From: Clostridia bacterium
GTDB lineage: Bacteria > Bacillota > Clostridia > Oscillospirales > CAG-382
DNA length: 34,135 nt
Assembly: GCA_017456765.1 (NCBI GenBank)
Contig: JAFTIR010000038.1
Location: 1 to 34,135 of the forward strand
Direction of reading: 5' to 3'
Position numbers and translations under genes: made by a program. The notes beneath the pieces were generated by a model. It saw only the letters and a program-made list of their open reading frames with translations. It was not told where the DNA came from and did no database searches. This document shows positions 30,796-34,135 of the stretch, one piece after another (position 1 is the stretch's first letter; each line of letters starts with the position of its first letter).

Positions 30796-31842
30796 TTAAA
30801 TATTGTTGTGTCGTGCAAAAATCAGATATACTCCGTCTACATTTCTGGCATAGTAGGTAATGTCGGTGATGTCACGGTAGTCTTCCTGACCGTACATTTT
30901 AAGTACATGAGTAAAGGATACGCGAAGTGATACTGTGTTTTCGTCATATCTGAAAAATTCAGTTACCTTTTCATCTTCAATGGCATACGAAGAATGGTCC
31001 CAGACAAATATGTTAAGAACCGTGCTTATACTGCTGTATAAATCAGTGCCCCTTTCAAAATAGGGGTAAACCGAGGATTTCGGAGCATCATCCTGCATAC
31101 AAATTGCATACTGCTCGGCACCTTTTACGATTCTGTCAATTATTTCGGTTTCTTCCGGGTCGTAAACTATGTCCTCCTTAAGAATTCCGTCCTCTTCAAT
31201 AAATGAGGCGGCATTTCCGTTTCTGTCAACAATCGTAGCTTCCGGTTCCTTTGTAAGTCCGTCTACAGAGTAAAGCACCCACTCCGGCTTTTTTACATTT
31301 TCGGGAAGATATTTTGCGCTGATATGCTCTTCACGTGAGATTATGTATTCGTCACCGACCTTTTTACCGTTGATATAAAGAGAGCTTGTGTCAAGTATTT
31401 TATATACCTTTGAAGCCTTTTTTGGAAGAAAAAGCGAGAGAGAGGCGGGGTGATAATCTCCGTTTTTGTCGGGTGTAAGAGAAAAAGATGCACACTTGTA
31501 GTCGCCTGCTTTTACAATATACTTCTTTTCGTTGCCATCAGAGGAAACACTTGTGTATGTAAGGTTTGAAGCAAGGATATTTTTAAGTGAGTTTTCAATA
31601 TCGCCTGCTGTTTCGAATTCGCAAGGCTCAATCTTCGACATTTCAAGTAATGTGCCTGTGTCGAGTTTTACAAAGGTGTCGTTAAAGAACTGCTTTGAAA
31701 CGGTTTCGGGTATACCTTTGTTGTAGTCGCTTATGAAGGAACTCAAAAGAAACAGTGTAACAGATAAAAGTATAATAAATACTATAATACAGCAAAAATA
31801 AATTTTATAAAATAGTGGAAGGGATTTTATTTTGTTTAGCAT
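30796..31842 (-). CDS. Membrane-anchored extracytoplasmic protein, function unknown
   Basis: 348 aa. The N-terminus has one membrane helix (about 15-36, IYFCCIIVFIILLSVTLFLLSS) after a basic segment, so the remaining ~310 residues should be outside the membrane. The body is mixed alpha/beta with no motif I recognise. A middle part, SSLYINGKKVGDEYIISREE, looks like a small beta hairpin, and the end (ITDITYYARNVDGVYLIFARH) is beta-rich. It starts 3 bases after the phosphodiester glycosidase stop, with CAGGA inside that gene's end, so the two are translationally coupled and may act together at the cell surface. Confidence 0.8.
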   Translation of the reverse strand: MLNKIKSLPLFYKIYFCCIIVFIILLSVTLFLLSSFISDYNKGIPETVSKQFFNDTFVKLDTGTLLEMSKIEPCEFETAGDIENSLKNILASNLTYTSVSSDGNEKKYIVKAGDYKCASFSLTPDKNGDYHPASLSLFLPKKASKVYKILDTSSLYINGKKVGDEYIISREEHISAKYLPENVKKPEWVLYSVDGLTKEPEATIVDRNGNAASFIEEDGILKEDIVYDPEETEIIDRIVKGAEQYAICMQDDAPKSSVYPYFERGTDLYSSISTVLNIFVWDHSSYAIEDEKVTEFFRYDENTVSLRVSFTHVLKMYGQEDYRDITDITYYARNVDGVYLIFARHNNI

Positions 31843-31845
31843 ATG

Positions 31846-33036
31846 TTATTCCTGGCTTTCGCTTGTAGTGGGGGCTTGTTTGGCAACGCAGAAGTATGTA
31901 GGCATACGTCTTGGAGTTGTAAAAGCCTTGTATTTGTTGACAAGACCTTTTTTCTGGTACTGGTCAAGCTTTGATGTGTCGTAGTCGAATTTTGTATAGT
32001 AGTCCTCGTAATACATAAGACTTGATGAACCGCCGTCAAGCATTCCTGCCGATATTGCACCGTAGCCAATCATAACGTCGATGACATCGTTTCTTGTAGC
32101 ACCGAGACTGCTTGCACTTCTTCCGTCGGTTACAAGAAGAATAACAGTTCCGTCTGCCGCCTGACCGATAGCGGTTCTCTGGGCAGTACCTGTGTTGTTG
32201 TCGGCATAGTGAATGGAGACATTGCCGCCCTCATTTGTAATAAGGGCATTTCCTGTCTGGAAGCATACACCGTCACGAATACCCAAGTTCTCAGCCTGAG
32301 CCTTTGTCATGGGCTCTGTTACGATAAGACGGTCGTTTTTGTCAAAGCCCATAAACGTACGTCTTGCCGAATCGTTCCATACACATTCACCTTTGGAGAA
32401 GGTTACGCCCATAGGGTTGTTGCCTGTGCCTTGTCCTCCGGGGTCGGCAAATTCGCCTGCATTGATTATTGCAATGGCATCTTCTTTTTCAGCCATGTCG
32501 AAAATGTTGATTCCCGGGAGTCCCTTTGTGTAGTCGCTCGAAGTACCCACATAAAGCCTTGACGGGTCTTTTACGAGAAGGACGTATCCGGAGAAGGTGC
32601 TTCCTTTTATTGTTTCAAATATCATGCCGTCAACTGCATTTTCCCACTTGTCGGCGGTGATTGCGGAATCTTTTCCCAAGGAAGCAGCATATTCGTCAAG
32701 TGAGATAACGTCGGTGTTTACAACATAGCTTGAGGCAACAATAGCCTCAACAGTATCTCCTGACATGAAAAGTCCTGGCAGCCACTTTGTTGCGCTTGCC
32801 TGCATTGCAGATAACACGAGCCTGTCACGAAGCGGAGTACATTCTCCGTTTACAACAACAAAGAGACACGAGAATACTGCAATTAAAATACATAGAATAA
32901 GCGTGAAAAAGGAAAGAAGGATTCTACCGATTATAGTCTTCGCGGCAAGAGATGAACCTTTTTCTTTTGTTTTGTTTCTGTCAGCCCTGCTGACAAACGG
33001 CTTTTGTTTTTTGCCGTCTTCAAAATCGAGTGCCAT
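31846..33036 (-). CDS. Phosphodiester glycosidase (NAGPA domain) family protein, membrane-anchored
   Basis: 396 aa. A basic cytoplasmic N-terminus is followed by one membrane helix (about 37-62). The extracytoplasmic part carries the NAGPA/DUF2233 core: INAGEFADPGGQGTGNNPMG (~190-210), ALITNEGGN, TAIGQAADGTVILLVTDGR and AGMLDGGSSSLMY. Relatives hydrolyse sugar-phosphodiester bonds, such as the mammalian uncovering enzyme, or act on teichoic-acid-like or exopolysaccharide glycans in Firmicutes. The exact substrate is inference. AAAGGAA lies 8 bases before ATG 33036. It sits between a polyprenyl-sugar synthase/flippase fusion and an unknown surface protein, which fits a surface glycan task. Confidence 0.92.
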   Translation of the reverse strand: MALDFEDGKKQKPFVSRADRNKTKEKGSSLAAKTIIGRILLSFFTLILCILIAVFSCLFVVVNGECTPLRDRLVLSAMQASATKWLPGLFMSGDTVEAIVASSYVVNTDVISLDEYAASLGKDSAITADKWENAVDGMIFETIKGSTFSGYVLLVKDPSRLYVGTSSDYTKGLPGINIFDMAEKEDAIAIINAGEFADPGGQGTGNNPMGVTFSKGECVWNDSARRTFMGFDKNDRLIVTEPMTKAQAENLGIRDGVCFQTGNALITNEGGNVSIHYADNNTGTAQRTAIGQAADGTVILLVTDGRSASSLGATRNDVIDVMIGYGAISAGMLDGGSSSLMYYEDYYTKFDYDTSKLDQYQKKGLVNKYKAFTTPRRMPTYFCVAKQAPTTSESQE

Positions 33037-33059
33037 GATAATTTCCTTTCGGGGAAGAG

Positions 33060-34094
33060 TTATTTTTTAAAAATCCATTTTTTCTGGATGTTGTAGTTTA
33101 TAATAAAAAGTACGGTGTCAACAATTACCTTTATTAACGTAATAATAATTGAGTTGTCGGGAACAGAAAGCAAAAGACATATTCCCTTTACGCCAAATGC
33201 CGAAATAAGCATTACGGGAATGGCAAGGGCGTAGTATTTTAAAAGTGATTTTACTACCGAGCCGTGGCTGTTAAAGACAACCTTTTTATTGAGTATAAAG
33301 TTTACGGCAGATGAAACGATTCGTGCGATTGTGGTTGAAGCAAAAACCCCAAAAAGAAGTGCCTTGTTGCATATGCTGAAAAGAATAATGTCGGTAAGAA
33401 AAGCTGCAAGAGAGGAGGCAAGATACTTTAAAATACGCGAGAATATTCTGAGAGTATCCTTGACTGGGTGAAAATGAGTACCCTTGTTTTCGTCAAGATA
33501 AACCGTTTCGATTTTCACTTCCTCGTATTTTGCCTTCATCGAATGAAGAGACAGAAGCACGTTTGTTTCGTACTCGAACCTCTCTCCTTCAATCTCTGCC
33601 ATTTGTGAAAGAAGGTCTGAGGGAATTGCGCGTAACCCCGTTTGCGTGTCGCTTATGTATGAGCCGCTGCAGATTGCAAGGGCAACCGAGCTTATTCTGT
33701 TGCCGATTCTGCTCTTTGGCGGAACATCGGGGAGGGAAAAATCACGAACACCGAGAATGAATTTGCCCGTTTGCTTCATTTTTTCGCCAACTGCAAGAAC
33801 ATCCTTCGCAAGATGCTGTCCGTCACCGTCGCAGGTGATAACACCCTGTGTGTCGGGTCTGTTTTGGATAACGTATTTGATTGCCGTTTTGAGAGCCTGT
33901 CCCTTGCCTAAATTCTTCGGATGTGAAAGCAATGTTATTCCGTTGCCGACAGGGAAATACTTTTTGTTTTCCTCTTTGCTTCCGTCGTCGACCAGAATTA
34001 TGTCAGAAAAGCCAACTTCCATTACACTTTCAACAACACCCGAAAGCCTTGTGTCGGGGTCAAGAGAGGGAATGATAATACTTATGTTTTTCAT
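33060..34094 (-). CDS. Glycosyltransferase family 2 fused to GtrA domain
   Basis: About 344 aa. Residues ~1-220 form a GT2 (dolichol-phosphate mannose synthase-like) domain with LVDDGS (Asp36-37), CDGDGQH (DxD, ~89-91) and DTQTGLRAIP. Residues ~225-344 form a four-helix GtrA domain with SSAVNFILNKKVVF. Such fusions probably make a polyprenyl-phosphate sugar and move it across the membrane for surface glycan decoration. ATG 34094 is preferred over ATG 34103 because GAGATGATT fits a ribosome site and KNISIIIPSLD is the usual family start. It is first in the operon as visible; the 40 bases left to the window edge are A/T-rich with no clear promoter. Confidence 0.93.
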   Translation of the reverse strand: MKNISIIIPSLDPDTRLSGVVESVMEVGFSDIILVDDGSKEENKKYFPVGNGITLLSHPKNLGKGQALKTAIKYVIQNRPDTQGVITCDGDGQHLAKDVLAVGEKMKQTGKFILGVRDFSLPDVPPKSRIGNRISSVALAICSGSYISDTQTGLRAIPSDLLSQMAEIEGERFEYETNVLLSLHSMKAKYEEVKIETVYLDENKGTHFHPVKDTLRIFSRILKYLASSLAAFLTDIILFSICNKALLFGVFASTTIARIVSSAVNFILNKKVVFNSHGSVVKSLLKYYALAIPVMLISAFGVKGICLLLSVPDNSIIITLIKVIVDTVLFIINYNIQKKWIFKK

Positions 34095-34135
34095 GAGAAT
34101 CATCTCTTTTTCTTATTTTTAATTTTTAATTTTTA

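Noticed and set aside
30777..30818. ATG 30818 as the malQ start
   Set aside because: It overlaps the upstream gene and has no ribosome site; TTG 30776 has AAAGGTGA and gives the normal family N-terminus.

Overview
The window comes from the chromosome of a low- to mid-GC Gram-positive anaerobe, most likely a member of class Clostridia (Oscillospirales/Ruminococcaceae-like). The evidence is strong AGGAGG-type ribosome binding sites, many TTGACA-17-TATAAT promoters, compact U-tailed terminators, the rpmH-rnpA-yidD-yidC-jag order, a family of secreted 'stalk' (copper amine oxidase N-terminal-like) proteins, and a PFL/ACT gene pair. No rRNA, tRNA, CRISPR array, transposase or phage gene was found. 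This is ordinary chromosome with some less common secreted proteins and RNA elements.

Layout. 1-9.5 kb is mostly envelope and secreted functions. It holds the 5' part of a Cthe_2159-type lipoprotein on the minus strand, a MATE exporter, a membrane-anchored Big2 protein ending in four CxxCxxxxH repeats, two stalk-domain proteins, a D-Ala-D-Ala carboxypeptidase, glucose-6-phosphate isomerase and another stalk-like secreted protein. A dispersed palindromic element follows. 9.5-11 kb is a minus-strand unit: a strong promoter, a yybP-ykoY (Mn2+) riboswitch with a terminator, oadB, and a 49-aa single-span subunit. 11-17.4 kb, plus strand, holds a HAD phosphatase and AEC transporter pair, then rpmH, rnpA, yidD, yidC, jag, tsaB, hpt and mscL. 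dnaA and mnmE/mnmG do not flank this block. 17.4-19.1 kb is the minus-strand ACT/PFL pair. 19.2-21 kb is a three-gene plus unit (membrane protein, amidohydrolase, GtrA).

21-28.5 kb holds an AraC-type regulator divergent from two large secreted proteins. One is a multi-module beta-sandwich protein and the other a PhoA-type alkaline phosphatase with extra modules. Both end in what looks like the same C-terminal domain. 28.5-29.34 kb has no protein gene but appears to hold two divergent short transcripts. On the minus strand is a ~565-nt RNA with three near-identical sequence units. On the plus strand is a ~105-nt RNA whose promoter overlaps a Fur-box-like inverted repeat. 29.3-34.1 kb is a minus-strand operon: a GT2-GtrA fusion, a NAGPA-family phosphodiester glycosidase, an unknown membrane-anchored protein and malQ.

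The strongest leads are the Mn2+ riboswitch in front of a lone oadB pair, the two intergenic RNA candidates, the zinc-knuckle-like extracellular repeats, and the shared C-terminal domain of the AraC-linked secreted pair. All identifications were made by eye from motifs; no database search was run.
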